Shown piece by piece: positions 1 through 7,292 of a DNA stretch of 8,930 nt. The DNA comes from an uncultured Clostridium sp. (GTDB taxonomy: Bacteria; Bacillota; Clostridia; TANB77; CAG-508), in assembly GCA_946008205.1 (NCBI GenBank), contig CAMGAZ010000045.1:1-8930 (forward strand). The letters are read 5' to 3'. The notes under the pieces were generated by a model. The model was not told the DNA's origin. It saw only the letters and a program-made list of their open reading frames with translations, and did no database searches. Position 1 is the first letter of the stretch. Every line of letters starts with the position of its first letter. Made by a program: the position numbers and the translations under genes.

Positions 1-390
1 CGGAATACAGTTTGATAATACATTCAGTAGTGTGGTTTTACCGGAACCAGTACCTGTTGATACAAATAAATTCTCGCCTTTTGTTGCAGCTTCAAGTGCA
101 GATATTTGATGTGCAAACGGTGATGGAAAAACTCCAATACCAGCTTCAGCTAACTGTAAAAAATATTTTTTCATCCATGGTTCTAAGCACGCTGTTGCAA
201 GGCCATTGGGTACAGTTACATATGCTGGAGAGGACTCGATAAAAGGCTTTTGATAAAGTAAGCCTTCATCATCAATATGATTGCTTAAGGCAGACAGCAG
301 AATAGGAGACTTTCCGAAATACTGTGATTTAATATAGTTCTCTAATTCTATTCGCAACTGCTTGTGAACATAATTTGCACCTTGGGGCAT
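1..390 (-). CDS. N-terminus of a large DEAD/DEAH (SF2) helicase, partial, possibly chimeric at the window edge
   Basis: The first 130 codons run off the left edge without a stop. The start ATG (388-390) shares one base with the TGA of the upstream gene (TGATG), with a good GGGAGG site 9 nt before it. An N-terminal stretch ending in KPFIESSPAYV (about residues 47-57) resembles the leader of DUF1998-type helicases (family knowledge, from memory). A Q-motif-like PFAHQISALEA follows, then motif I, STGTGSGKT, at about 109-117. Family members usually exceed 1,000 residues and act as DNA translocases or helicases in defence systems such as Druantia (DruE) and DISARM (DrmA). Being the fourth gene of the operon suggests it is the motor of the system. 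Odd point: after GKT the protein reads TLLNVLSNCIP, which is typical of CpaF/VirB11 secretion ATPases rather than the GKTExF of helicases. The last 35-40 bases may therefore be a misjoin. Confidence 0.75.
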   Translation of the reverse strand, partial: MPQGANYVHKQLRIELENYIKSQYFGKSPILLSALSNHIDDEGLLYQKPFIESSPAYVTVPNGLATACLEPWMKKYFLQLAEAGIGVFPSPFAHQISALEAATKGENLFVSTGTGSGKTTLLNVLSNCIP

Positions 391-1400
391 CAGCTTTTAC
401 CTCCCTTAAATTCATATCCAGCATCAGATAGAATACTTTTTATTACTATAAAGACTTCTCTAGAAAGCTTTCTATTAAAGTCGCTCGGAAGTGTTGTACA
501 TGTTTTAGGCCAACTATATAATTTTAAAAAGTTTAGTTCTCGTGGCGGAAGCAGATAATTCATACTTAAATAAACCAACTCTCCATCCTCTTCATACTCT
601 ATTGGAGGTAAGGTACCATACGTTAAAAGACAAGCAGATGCAAGCGTTCTGTAGTTATAATTCTCTACCTGCCATTGCGGAAGAGGACTGACTTCCAGTT
701 TAGTACTTGTATAGCGGTAAAGATAGTATAGCTGCGAGCCTGTCCCTTCTACTCGCAAAATAGAAATCGTACCATTTCTATCCGGTTTATCTACCCAATA
801 CCCTCGAGTAAATGGTGGCTTTAAACGAAGATACTTAATATTATGTTCTAACGACAAATCTGTTTCCCAAGACGCAGCTGCTACTGTCGAACTCCATAAA
901 TCAAGTAGCTTTTCTTGCTCTAGACCAAACATTGATTTTACCCCGTATGAAATTATCTCTTCTCTCTGTTTTGCATAAAAGCCAATACCAGACACACAGG
1001 AAATAGCATCTAAAGCAATACCTCTTCGGAATAAGATGTTACCGAATGCTTCCTCATGCTTCATGGCTAAAGCTATTTGATAAGGACGTTGATAAACAAC
1101 ACCTGTTTTTAAAAAGAGTCCTACAATTTCTTCCTCCAGCTCTTCAGGAATATATGGTAAATATGTCAAGAGCTCTGGATACATTGATTTATAACTATCA
1201 AGTATACTACGCACCTTACTTTTCAGGTGCACAATCGAAACAGTTTCTTCGTCAGATTCGTCCCAAAGCGAAGCATAGGCCATCATTCCACATATACTAT
1301 AAACTAACCGGGCTTTCCAATCATCCTCAGATTCCTCTGTTCCTTTTCTTATATTATACCTACTTGCTACCTTTAAAAGCAGTTTATTATACTTATTCAT
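390..1400 (-). CDS. Unrecognised 336-aa protein, third gene of the candidate defence operon
   Basis: I recognise no family. The ATG (1398-1400) overlaps the TAA of the upstream gene (TAATG). A GGAG lies 7 nt before it, inside the 3' end of that gene. The protein is soluble, with no signal peptide or membrane segment. The first half reads as mostly helical: a charged N-terminus, then EELEEEIVGLFLKTGVVY and an RRGIALDAISCVSGIGFY stretch. The second half has a more beta-like, aromatic-rich section (RLKPPFTRGYWVDKPDRNG, then QLYYLYRYTSTKLEV) and a final helical part ending GYEFKGGKS. No nuclease, ATPase or zinc motif is visible. Its position, stop-start coupled to the coiled-coil protein before it and to the helicase after it, suggests an accessory or adaptor subunit made in fixed ratio with them. 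It is close in size to Druantia DruD, but I cannot claim sequence similarity. Confidence 0.85.
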   Translation of the reverse strand: MNKYNKLLLKVASRYNIRKGTEESEDDWKARLVYSICGMMAYASLWDESDEETVSIVHLKSKVRSILDSYKSMYPELLTYLPYIPEELEEEIVGLFLKTGVVYQRPYQIALAMKHEEAFGNILFRRGIALDAISCVSGIGFYAKQREEIISYGVKSMFGLEQEKLLDLWSSTVAAASWETDLSLEHNIKYLRLKPPFTRGYWVDKPDRNGTISILRVEGTGSQLYYLYRYTSTKLEVSPLPQWQVENYNYRTLASACLLTYGTLPPIEYEEDGELVYLSMNYLLPPRELNFLKLYSWPKTCTTLPSDFNRKLSREVFIVIKSILSDAGYEFKGGKS

Positions 1401-4243
1401 TAGAATTCTCCAAGAACATATTGCAAATCACGTTTAAGAGATGAAGAAATCGTTATACCTTTATGCGAATCAGCAAGAACCTCTTTGAGTTCGTTAATTG
1501 CCAAGGATGCATAAGCAATTGGCAATACCCCAAACAAGAACTCTTCATCTTCAGTCAATTCAGGATAAATGTCATGCATCGTTGCTATAATACAGTTAAT
1601 TCTATTTTTAATTAAATTGCTCAACTTCAAATTTGAAAGAGCCTTCAGTTCTTTACGTGCAACTTTTGACGGAGTATATGCCTCAAAGTCCTCAGCAAAA
1701 TATCCTCCATCATATTCACCAGTAGCTTTTTCATCTACAAAGAATTCAGTGAACAACGGTAACATAAATCCATACAGGCTCTTTGGTTCGACTTGAATAT
1801 CTTCCGGATACGGGTGAGTAGCAATATAGAAAATATCTTTTTGAGAAAAGATTTCAGGAATTCTGTTCATCCATTCACTTGTGAATAAATTGTTGATGAT
1901 AACAATATTCTCACCATCAGTACCTATTTCTTTTATTATATTACCACTATAGCTTCCAGCGCAGCATAGCGTTCCATACTTATTACCTGCAACAACTGCA
2001 CCAAACACTTTCGCAATATCAATTGCATTGGGGCCGACAAGCATAATTGGCTGTTTTTCAATATATGCAGCACAAAGAAAAGCAGCTAAACCACTTCTAT
2101 GCTTTTCTGCTACACCAGCCTCGCCTAATTCAAATATAGCAGTATTAATTACGTCCGACCAGGAGTGATGTACTTCTGGAGAAACCAGGTTCTCCAACAA
2201 CGAAGAAAATTGGTAAGTACTTATGCTTTGAGATGCCAAAGTTGCATCTGCAGTAACAGTTTCTGAAGCTGCAACATTTATAGCCGGTCCACTTACAAAT
2301 GCCATATTAGCGATAAAATCTGCCGCATTTTGACGCGCTTTTTCAATTCTTTCAGCAACGGCTGCTTCAACATCATCAGCTAATTTTTTCTTTTCTGAAA
2401 TAATGCTGTCAAGCTGTTCTTCCTCCAATTTAGTTCTAAGATAAGCATCTTCCGCTTCTGATAAATCGTTTGCTGTAGATTCTAACTTTTCTTGAAGCAA
2501 CACAAGTTTCTTCTGTCCCTCAGCCAGTAGTTGTTTATTTTCAGTTTCCCAATCTGTTCGAAGAAGTTCCTTGGTTTTTTCCTGAAGTTCAGTATTTGCG
2601 TAAATAGCAGAAAGAAGAATCTTATCCTCCAGACACTCGCTATCAACATATTGCCATATAACTTTCAGTAAAGTATTTAACAGCTCTTTAGCCTCAGGCT
2701 TAGAACAACGACAGGCAGTCTCAATCTTACACGTTATATCAGCAACAGGGATTTCAGCGATAAAATCCTTAAAAACTTCATAGTCATTTACAATTAGTCC
2801 TTTGCTTCTGTATGTATTCCAAGAAATTGAATCTAAGACAATACTTTTAGCAATATCAAGCCTACTTTTCAATCGATAAAGCTTACTTGGAATACCAACA
2901 AATGCCTTTTTATAAAAGCATACTCCATTTTCCAGACGTATAATGTCATCACTGCTGAATTCATAAACCGGTACTTCTAAGCAGTCTTCAGGTAAAACTG
3001 CTATTCCATCTTTAGTATTACACAAAATTCCTACATACTGTCTATTTGACATACGAGCAGCAAACATAACCTTAGAACTATGGGGCTTGCATTCTATTCC
3101 TCTTTTTAATATATCAATTAGTTCATCAAGTCTTGATGCTTCGTAAATTTTAATAACTTCAATAGGAATAAGATATTTGTTGAATTCTGACCGTACATAA
3201 TCCTTTGATGGATAAACTTCACTACGTTTTGCAGACCAATCCCAAATACCATAAGCTCCATCATCAAAATAAATATTTTTACCGAAAATTTTAGTTCTAT
3301 TAGCAAAAAAAGGTTCTAAATTTTTATTTTGGTAAAAAATAGAATACTGTCCATCATAGTTTAAATCAGCACAACGAATAAGGATTTTCTGCCCTTCAAA
3401 ATTTGTTTTGACTACACATAGAGAAGTAAAGTTCTCACTACCAATAACCGGGAGAAGTTCCTCATCTGTATCGTCATACTGCGATAAATCACTATAGTCA
3501 TCAATTGTATTAATGCTTTGATATTCCGCAATTTGTTTCTGCGCCTTTGCCAATGATGATTCCAGCTTAGCTTTTTCCTCTTCAAAACTTTTTATTATTT
3601 GCTGGTATTTCAAATTCACTTCACCAATGATCTGCTTATGATTATCTTCAAGCTGTTTAATTTCTTGTTGTTTATCTGCTTCTAAATTTTTTATACACTC
3701 AGCCAACTCTGTTTTTTTATTTTGCTCATACTGCTGCTGTTCAGCATCAAACTGATTAAGAACCTTTTGCTTTTCATCTAAAAGTTTTTTACGCTTTTCT
3801 TCTTCATCACTTCTAATGCGTTCACATTTTAGTCTCATCATGCATTTATAAATTTCAGAAAGTAAGTCAACATCTAAAGTCTTCCCTGCAAGTTTAAAAT
3901 ATAAAGGAAGACTATTTTCAAAAACAGAATCAAGCAAAGTCGTTGTAAGAGCAAGCTCATGAGTCTTCCCTTCTTTCTCCAGCTTATCAATATTCTCTTG
4001 CATTCCCTTTAGCCAATTATCAACCCTTAAATTAATAAACATTGCAATAAAAGGATTACTAACATGGGCTTTAGCAATTGATAAAGCTCGTTGTTCTTCC
4101 AAAGTTTTTGCCCTGAAACCTGGTTGTATTTTTGAAAACTCTCTTTCATTGCTGATGAAAAGCCCCTTGAATTCCCTACCAGTTATAATTTCACAAAGGA
4201 TTGCTTTTTCTTCCTTTGTAAGAAGATCAATAAAATTATTCAT
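1400..4243 (-). CDS. 947-aa coiled-coil protein with a degenerate AAA-like C-terminal domain
   Basis: Four parts are visible. Residues 1-140 form a helical N-terminus. Residues 144-243 are a long Glu/Lys/Gln-rich coiled coil. A middle, mostly beta region spans about 265-560. A second coiled coil at about 565-645 is followed by an Ala/Ser/Thr-rich linker. From about 690 the protein looks like a MoxR/AAA-type P-loop domain that has lost its key residues. IMLVGPNAIDIAK (733-745) stands where GPPGxGKT is expected, and IVIINN (780-785) stands where hhhhDE is expected. This suggests a structural rather than ATP-hydrolysing role, an inference from motif loss. The start is placed at 4243, where AGGAG sits 7 nt upstream. 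An earlier in-frame ATG at 4261, overlapping the previous stop, would add six residues but lacks such spacing. The gene lies 14 nt after the zinc-cluster gene and overlaps the next by one base. Long coiled coils suggest a scaffold or sensor for the helicase. Specific family not recognised. Confidence 0.85.
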   Translation of the reverse strand: MNNFIDLLTKEEKAILCEIITGREFKGLFISNEREFSKIQPGFRAKTLEEQRALSIAKAHVSNPFIAMFINLRVDNWLKGMQENIDKLEKEGKTHELALTTTLLDSVFENSLPLYFKLAGKTLDVDLLSEIYKCMMRLKCERIRSDEEEKRKKLLDEKQKVLNQFDAEQQQYEQNKKTELAECIKNLEADKQQEIKQLEDNHKQIIGEVNLKYQQIIKSFEEEKAKLESSLAKAQKQIAEYQSINTIDDYSDLSQYDDTDEELLPVIGSENFTSLCVVKTNFEGQKILIRCADLNYDGQYSIFYQNKNLEPFFANRTKIFGKNIYFDDGAYGIWDWSAKRSEVYPSKDYVRSEFNKYLIPIEVIKIYEASRLDELIDILKRGIECKPHSSKVMFAARMSNRQYVGILCNTKDGIAVLPEDCLEVPVYEFSSDDIIRLENGVCFYKKAFVGIPSKLYRLKSRLDIAKSIVLDSISWNTYRSKGLIVNDYEVFKDFIAEIPVADITCKIETACRCSKPEAKELLNTLLKVIWQYVDSECLEDKILLSAIYANTELQEKTKELLRTDWETENKQLLAEGQKKLVLLQEKLESTANDLSEAEDAYLRTKLEEEQLDSIISEKKKLADDVEAAVAERIEKARQNAADFIANMAFVSGPAINVAASETVTADATLASQSISTYQFSSLLENLVSPEVHHSWSDVINTAIFELGEAGVAEKHRSGLAAFLCAAYIEKQPIMLVGPNAIDIAKVFGAVVAGNKYGTLCCAGSYSGNIIKEIGTDGENIVIINNLFTSEWMNRIPEIFSQKDIFYIATHPYPEDIQVEPKSLYGFMLPLFTEFFVDEKATGEYDGGYFAEDFEAYTPSKVARKELKALSNLKLSNLIKNRINCIIATMHDIYPELTEDEEFLFGVLPIAYASLAINELKEVLADSHKGITISSSLKRDLQYVLGEF

Positions 4244-4250
4244 ACTACTT

Positions 4251-4255
4251 CTCCT
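4251..4255 (-). promoter_or_regulatory. Ribosome binding site that sets the start of the coiled-coil gene
   Basis: AGGAG on the minus strand lies 7 nt before ATG 4241-4243 and downstream of the alternative ATG at 4261. It therefore favours the shorter, 947-residue product. Confidence 0.7.
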
Positions 4256-4257
4256 AA

Positions 4258-5823
4258 TCATTTACTTTTGATAGTGCGATAAATCTCTTGTAATCTGCGG
4301 TAAGATTGCTCATTAATAACACCATTTTTTATACAAAGACGTATCCATTGACATACCTGCGGATAGCGCTGCAGGCCTACAAGAATATTCTTCAAAGAAT
4401 GTGGTGCTTTAATTGTCTTACCGGAAGCATTATTGATTTTTTGCAGAATTTCACATTCGTCATCAACTACGATAGCTGCTTGTTTTTTTATATCAAGCTG
4501 CCAAACGATATCTAAGCCAATGATAACCCTAACACATAAGCCAAAGGCTAGTCCGTATAAATCAATAATTTTATCTGCTTTTATTGTTTGCTTATCTATA
4601 ATATGATTATTGATTAAAACTACTATTTCTCCATCAAACACTGATTTAAAGCGAAGTGTTTTATTGCGAGGTAGAGTATTTATTTCACCAGAACCAATTG
4701 TAACTCCATCAAGATCCGTTACAAAAACTTCCGGTACAAAACCATCCTTATCCAAATCTTCTTTCCAAAAATATGTATATTTTAGAACTTTACTACGACC
4801 AACCGATATTAACTGCTGTCTATCAGAGCAATCAACCTCATATATTATAGGTGTTTTATCCTGTTCATTATTGTAATTGAATTGACGAACCTTCGCTGCT
4901 GGAAAAGCCTTTAACGCTGCTATATTACCCGTAACAAGTATATACATACTGTTTTGTTTATGCTTTACTAAATAATTACCCTCGACATATAACGGCCAAA
5001 CCAGTTGTAAAGAAATAGGATAATCCGTCAGTCTACAATGAAATTCAAGAAAGAATTTAGCTGTATTTTCATTAAAATCAGCTGCTGAAATTACGTAAAG
5101 AGTCCAGGTTTGACAACCAATTTGTTTCTGCATGATTTTTTCAATCAACATATCTTTACATGATCTTACGATTCTTGAACCACGCTTTAACAAATAATAC
5201 TCTTTTTTTATCTCAACATCTGCATCATACAAGACTTTCTTACCAGAATCTTTCTCAAACAATGTTCCTTCAGGATCAATACCTTTAATCTCCGCTGGCC
5301 AAAAATCATGTAATTTATCATTTCCATTCCGAAAGCTAATTATATACTTTTCAAATGGAAATTCACCAATAGGAAGATAAGTAATACTATTGTAATTCAA
5401 CCGTTCTTTAGAGAAAACATAGCTGATGTCACTTACATCTTTTGGCTTAATTTCTATGCGAAAGTCTTTGCTTAGAGAAATTATAGGTGCTCTAATCAAA
5501 CCTATTTCGAACCTAAAGGAAGATGCAGATATAGCTGTAATACGTATCGGCAACTCGTAATACTGATAATCATAAGGAATTGAATACCCCGCACCAAATG
5601 TACGCTCAGGGCAATCCTTACTTTTTTCATATGCGCTATGTTTAAAATAACGTTTTCGTATATCACCATCAGTAAGTATTACATAATGTCCACAAAGTTC
5701 GCACATGAAGAGACCACTATAAGCAGATACAGTTCCTCCAGGATGTAATTTTGCAGCCTCTTCAGCTGTAATAGCTTGCCAGGAGTTACCATGCCACATG
5801 CACACATGTGTTAGCGAAGCCAT
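4258..5823 (-). CDS. 521-aa protein with an N-terminal CoiA-like zinc cluster, first gene of the candidate defence operon
   Basis: Near the N-terminus is FMCELCGHYVIL, then FKHS, then a Cys in DCPE. The likely ligands are Cys41, Cys44, His62 and Cys71. This C-x2-C...(Y/F)xxH...C layout resembles the zinc-finger region at the start of competence protein CoiA and CoiA-like proteins, where it precedes a nuclease-like domain. Here the rest (about 80-470) is mostly beta, with repeated short hydrophobic strands and no nuclease motif that I can see. A helical tail at about 465-521 includes ILVGLQRYPQVCQWIRLCI. I infer a DNA-binding or target-recognition role, not proven. Of two nearby ATGs the second (5821-5823) is chosen because AAGGAGG ends 7 nt before it; the first (5827-5829) is only 1 nt away. 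The gene is the first after the promoter at 5893-5923 and stops 14 nt before the coiled-coil gene. Confidence 0.85.
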   Translation of the reverse strand: MASLTHVCMWHGNSWQAITAEEAAKLHPGGTVSAYSGLFMCELCGHYVILTDGDIRKRYFKHSAYEKSKDCPERTFGAGYSIPYDYQYYELPIRITAISASSFRFEIGLIRAPIISLSKDFRIEIKPKDVSDISYVFSKERLNYNSITYLPIGEFPFEKYIISFRNGNDKLHDFWPAEIKGIDPEGTLFEKDSGKKVLYDADVEIKKEYYLLKRGSRIVRSCKDMLIEKIMQKQIGCQTWTLYVISAADFNENTAKFFLEFHCRLTDYPISLQLVWPLYVEGNYLVKHKQNSMYILVTGNIAALKAFPAAKVRQFNYNNEQDKTPIIYEVDCSDRQQLISVGRSKVLKYTYFWKEDLDKDGFVPEVFVTDLDGVTIGSGEINTLPRNKTLRFKSVFDGEIVVLINNHIIDKQTIKADKIIDLYGLAFGLCVRVIIGLDIVWQLDIKKQAAIVVDDECEILQKINNASGKTIKAPHSLKNILVGLQRYPQVCQWIRLCIKNGVINEQSYRRLQEIYRTIKSK

Positions 5824-5830
5824 ATGCATA

Positions 5831-5837
5831 CCTCCTT
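5831..5837 (-). promoter_or_regulatory. Strong ribosome binding site of the operon's first gene
   Basis: AAGGAGG on the minus strand lies 7 nt from ATG 5821-5823 and 1 nt from ATG 5827-5829. It decides in favour of the inner start. Confidence 0.8.
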
Positions 5838-5892
5838 ATTTGTTAGTCTTATTATCAATACTTCAACAACGTTCAAAAGCTTAGCTAAGTAT

Positions 5893-5923
5893 ATTATACT
5901 ATAAAAATTCTGTTTAGTGATAA
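5893..5923 (-). promoter_or_regulatory. Probable sigma-70-type promoter of the four-gene operon
   Basis: A perfect minus-strand TATAAT at 5893-5898 is preceded, 19 nt away, by TTATCA (5918-5923), a weak match to TTGACA with long spacing. Transcription would start near 5886, leaving an untranslated leader of about 60 nt. A 10-bp palindrome, CTTAGCTAAG (5880-5889), covers the predicted start point and could be a regulator site. The weak -35 would fit activation or low basal expression. No promoter is obvious between the four genes. Confidence 0.55.
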
Positions 5924-5995
5924 TAATAAAAACACCGTTATATTACCCTATAATGTCAACCGTAAAGCCAATTATGTCAGTTATATAGTCAAACG

Positions 5996-6124
5996 CTAGT
6001 ATTCCAGCAAATCCTTCACAGCACAGCAAAAAATCTTCACCAGCATATTGCAACTGTTAATAGCATAACCAAGCCTATCCTGTGCTTTACTTACATATGG
6101 CGCTGAGTATACGCATATCTTCAT
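5996..6124 (-). pseudogene. Internally deleted copy of the HTH antitoxin-like gene, still an open frame of 42 codons
   Basis: The reading frame starts like the intact gene at 7611-8252 and ends like it. YVSKAQDRLG and YAINSCNM match YVSKAQYRLG and YAINSCNI of the intact protein, with DAFD deleted between them. The end, KIFCCAVKDLLEY then TAG, matches KVFGCDVEDLLEH then TAG. About 500 bases, including the whole helix-turn-helix, are gone, yet both deletions keep the frame. The 3' flank also matches: 21 of 22 bases agree around the stop (ACGCTAG...TTCCAGCAAATCC on the plus strand). It is most likely a dead remnant of a second toxin-antitoxin locus. A 42-residue product is possible, because the ribosome binding region of the intact gene (AGAGGACGG) is retained, but I see no evidence that it works. 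Confidence 0.8.
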
Positions 6125-6149
6125 CAGCAATCCGTCCTCTTATCATATC
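6087..6149 (-). pseudogene. Last 20 codons of a lost DUF3990 toxin gene
   Basis: The minus-strand frame reads MIRGRIADEDMRILSAICK and then TAA, matching the end of the intact DUF3990 protein (MRGRVGNDDARIPRNLCK then TAA). Upstream the frame is closed by a TAA at 6150-6152, and no further similarity is seen. The stub overlaps the start of the antitoxin remnant by 38 nt, exactly as in the intact pair. It therefore descends from the same two-gene unit. Confidence 0.75.
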
Positions 6150-6195
6150 TTATAAATTAAGTATATTACCATAGCTATATGCAAACAAGCTATTT
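6150..6195. other. Short AT-rich spacer
   Basis: This lies between the toxin stub and the terminator. It holds a small inverted repeat (ATAGCT near 6171, AGCTAT near 6188) and no coding signal that I can see. Confidence 0.4.
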
Positions 6196-6245
6196 AAAAA
6201 AGCTGATACTCCACAAATCTTACCTGTACGGGTATCAGCTTTTTG
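6196..6245. terminator. Symmetric intrinsic terminator (copy 1)
   Basis: AAAAAGCTGATAC (6197-6209) pairs perfectly with GTATCAGCTTTTT (6232-6244), with a 22-nt loop. A-run and T-run flanks mean it can act in both directions. It lies just past the end of the DUF2939-like pseudogene and is nearly the same hairpin as the one at 7528-7578. Confidence 0.85.
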
Positions 6246-6286
6246 TGTTGTTGGCGCAGATTTATAAGTCTGCTTCTCGTGCAGCC

Positions 6287-7288
6287 TTACTTTTTAACTA
6301 CATCAGGAAGTTCTTCTAAAACCTTAACATCTTTACCATCTGCATATTTGATACCGACAACATGAACCTCCATTTTCTTGTCATTCATATTCGCAATCAA
6401 CGCCGTATCTTTATCTATAAACCGATTGAGTTTGTCCTTATAGCTTAAGGAAAGCTTGCTATGGGCAGCGAAAACATCTTAATTATATCTTAAACGCGTT
6501 TCCCTGAAAAGCTTCCCGTTGTTATCAACAATGTCAATAAGAACTTAGGCTTCATTGATGTTTTTATCAGTGTTATTCTAAAGCTCAATCCCATAGCTCA
6601 GCCAATAAGAAGCAAAGAAAGGATTGCCGTCACTGTTTAATTTTACATTAGCAGCAGTTACAGGGACAGCCTTCTTTAGCTCTGCCACAATACTCTTATT
6701 GAGTTCAACCAATTTTTTCTTTTCTGCCTTGTCGACTTCCACCAAAAACTCGACTAAATTAGTAATCTCCTTAAGTTTCCAAGTTCCGTCATTCAATTTA
6801 GTCATTTTTACCTTAAGGTCAAAATTTTTATCAATTTTTTGGTTATAGAGCGTCAAAGCTACTATCGCCTCGTTGTTGTCCTTGCTAACAACTGTAATGT
6901 CCTTCAGCTTCGAATTGTCAATGCCGGATTCGTTTTTCATACCTTTGGCAAAATCATCGGCCTTATTATTGCTCTGTGCTTTATTTTCCTTTTCACCCTT
7001 AACATATTCGATAGTTTCATTTTTCAAAGCAGCAACAACAGGCGGTTTCAGCATCTGCAAGAAGCCTACCGCCATTGGATTCGACAAGGTTCCCTCGCCC
7101 TGAATCTTATCTACAGCCACAACCCCATCATCAAAAGCCTTGGTATAAAGCGTGTCCATATCTACATGCTTTTCAAATGTAGCAACATCATGCTTTTCCA
7201 CAGACTCCCTGATGATATTCAGTGAATAGGCTGGTGTCTTGGTCCAATACAAGAAGTAAAAAGCAATAGCACACAAAGCGGGAACGAC
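6287..7288 (-). pseudogene. DUF2939-like membrane-anchored protein gene, broken by in-frame stops and missing its N-terminus
   Basis: One frame gives protein-like sequence from 7288 to the final TAA at 6287-6289. It begins VVPALCAIAFYFLYW, a membrane helix, then TPAYSLNIIRESVEKHD and FEKHVDMDTLYTKAFDD. This is the signature I associate with DUF2939-like proteins, whose relatives usually have an N-terminal zinc ribbon before the helix (from memory). The longest intact piece (6578-7276, TTG start) is 232 codons. It is followed by TAG at 6578-6580, TAA at 6545-6547 and TAA at 6479-6481. The sequence between and after these stops still reads as good protein in the same frame (VLIDIVDNNGKLFRETRLRYN; ALIANMNDKKMEVHVVGIKYA). 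Each stop is one base from a Gln or Lys codon. A further TAA at 7289-7291, no start of normal type, and a foreign plus-strand remnant directly upstream show that the N-terminus is lost. The native protein would sit at the outer face of the membrane; its function is unknown. Confidence 0.75.
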
Positions 7289-7292
7289 TTAT

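Noticed and set aside
1046..1444. Plus-strand open frame of 132 codons opposite the 336-aa gene
   Set aside because: It is antisense to two well-supported genes across their coupled junction. It has no ribosome binding site and a composition like reverse-frame sequence.
1..5823. Naming the operon Druantia or DISARM outright
   Set aside because: Only the helicase N-terminus resembles those systems. The partner proteins cannot be matched by eye, and no DUF4338, methyltransferase or PLD gene is present in the window.
5954..5959. Perfect minus-strand TTGACA upstream of the operon
   Set aside because: No -10 box lies 16-19 nt downstream (GGTGTT at 17 nt). The good TATAAT is 55 nt away.
6479..6580. 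Stop-codon reassignment (TAR read as Gln) as an explanation of the internal stops
   Set aside because: Other genes in the window end at TAA, TAG and TGA at sensible places, and the same gene also lacks its 5' end. Ordinary decay explains all of it.
6839..7225. Plus-strand open frame of 128 codons opposite the DUF2939-like gene
   Set aside because: It is the antisense of the better-supported minus-strand frame, which has a membrane helix, family signature and terminator placement.
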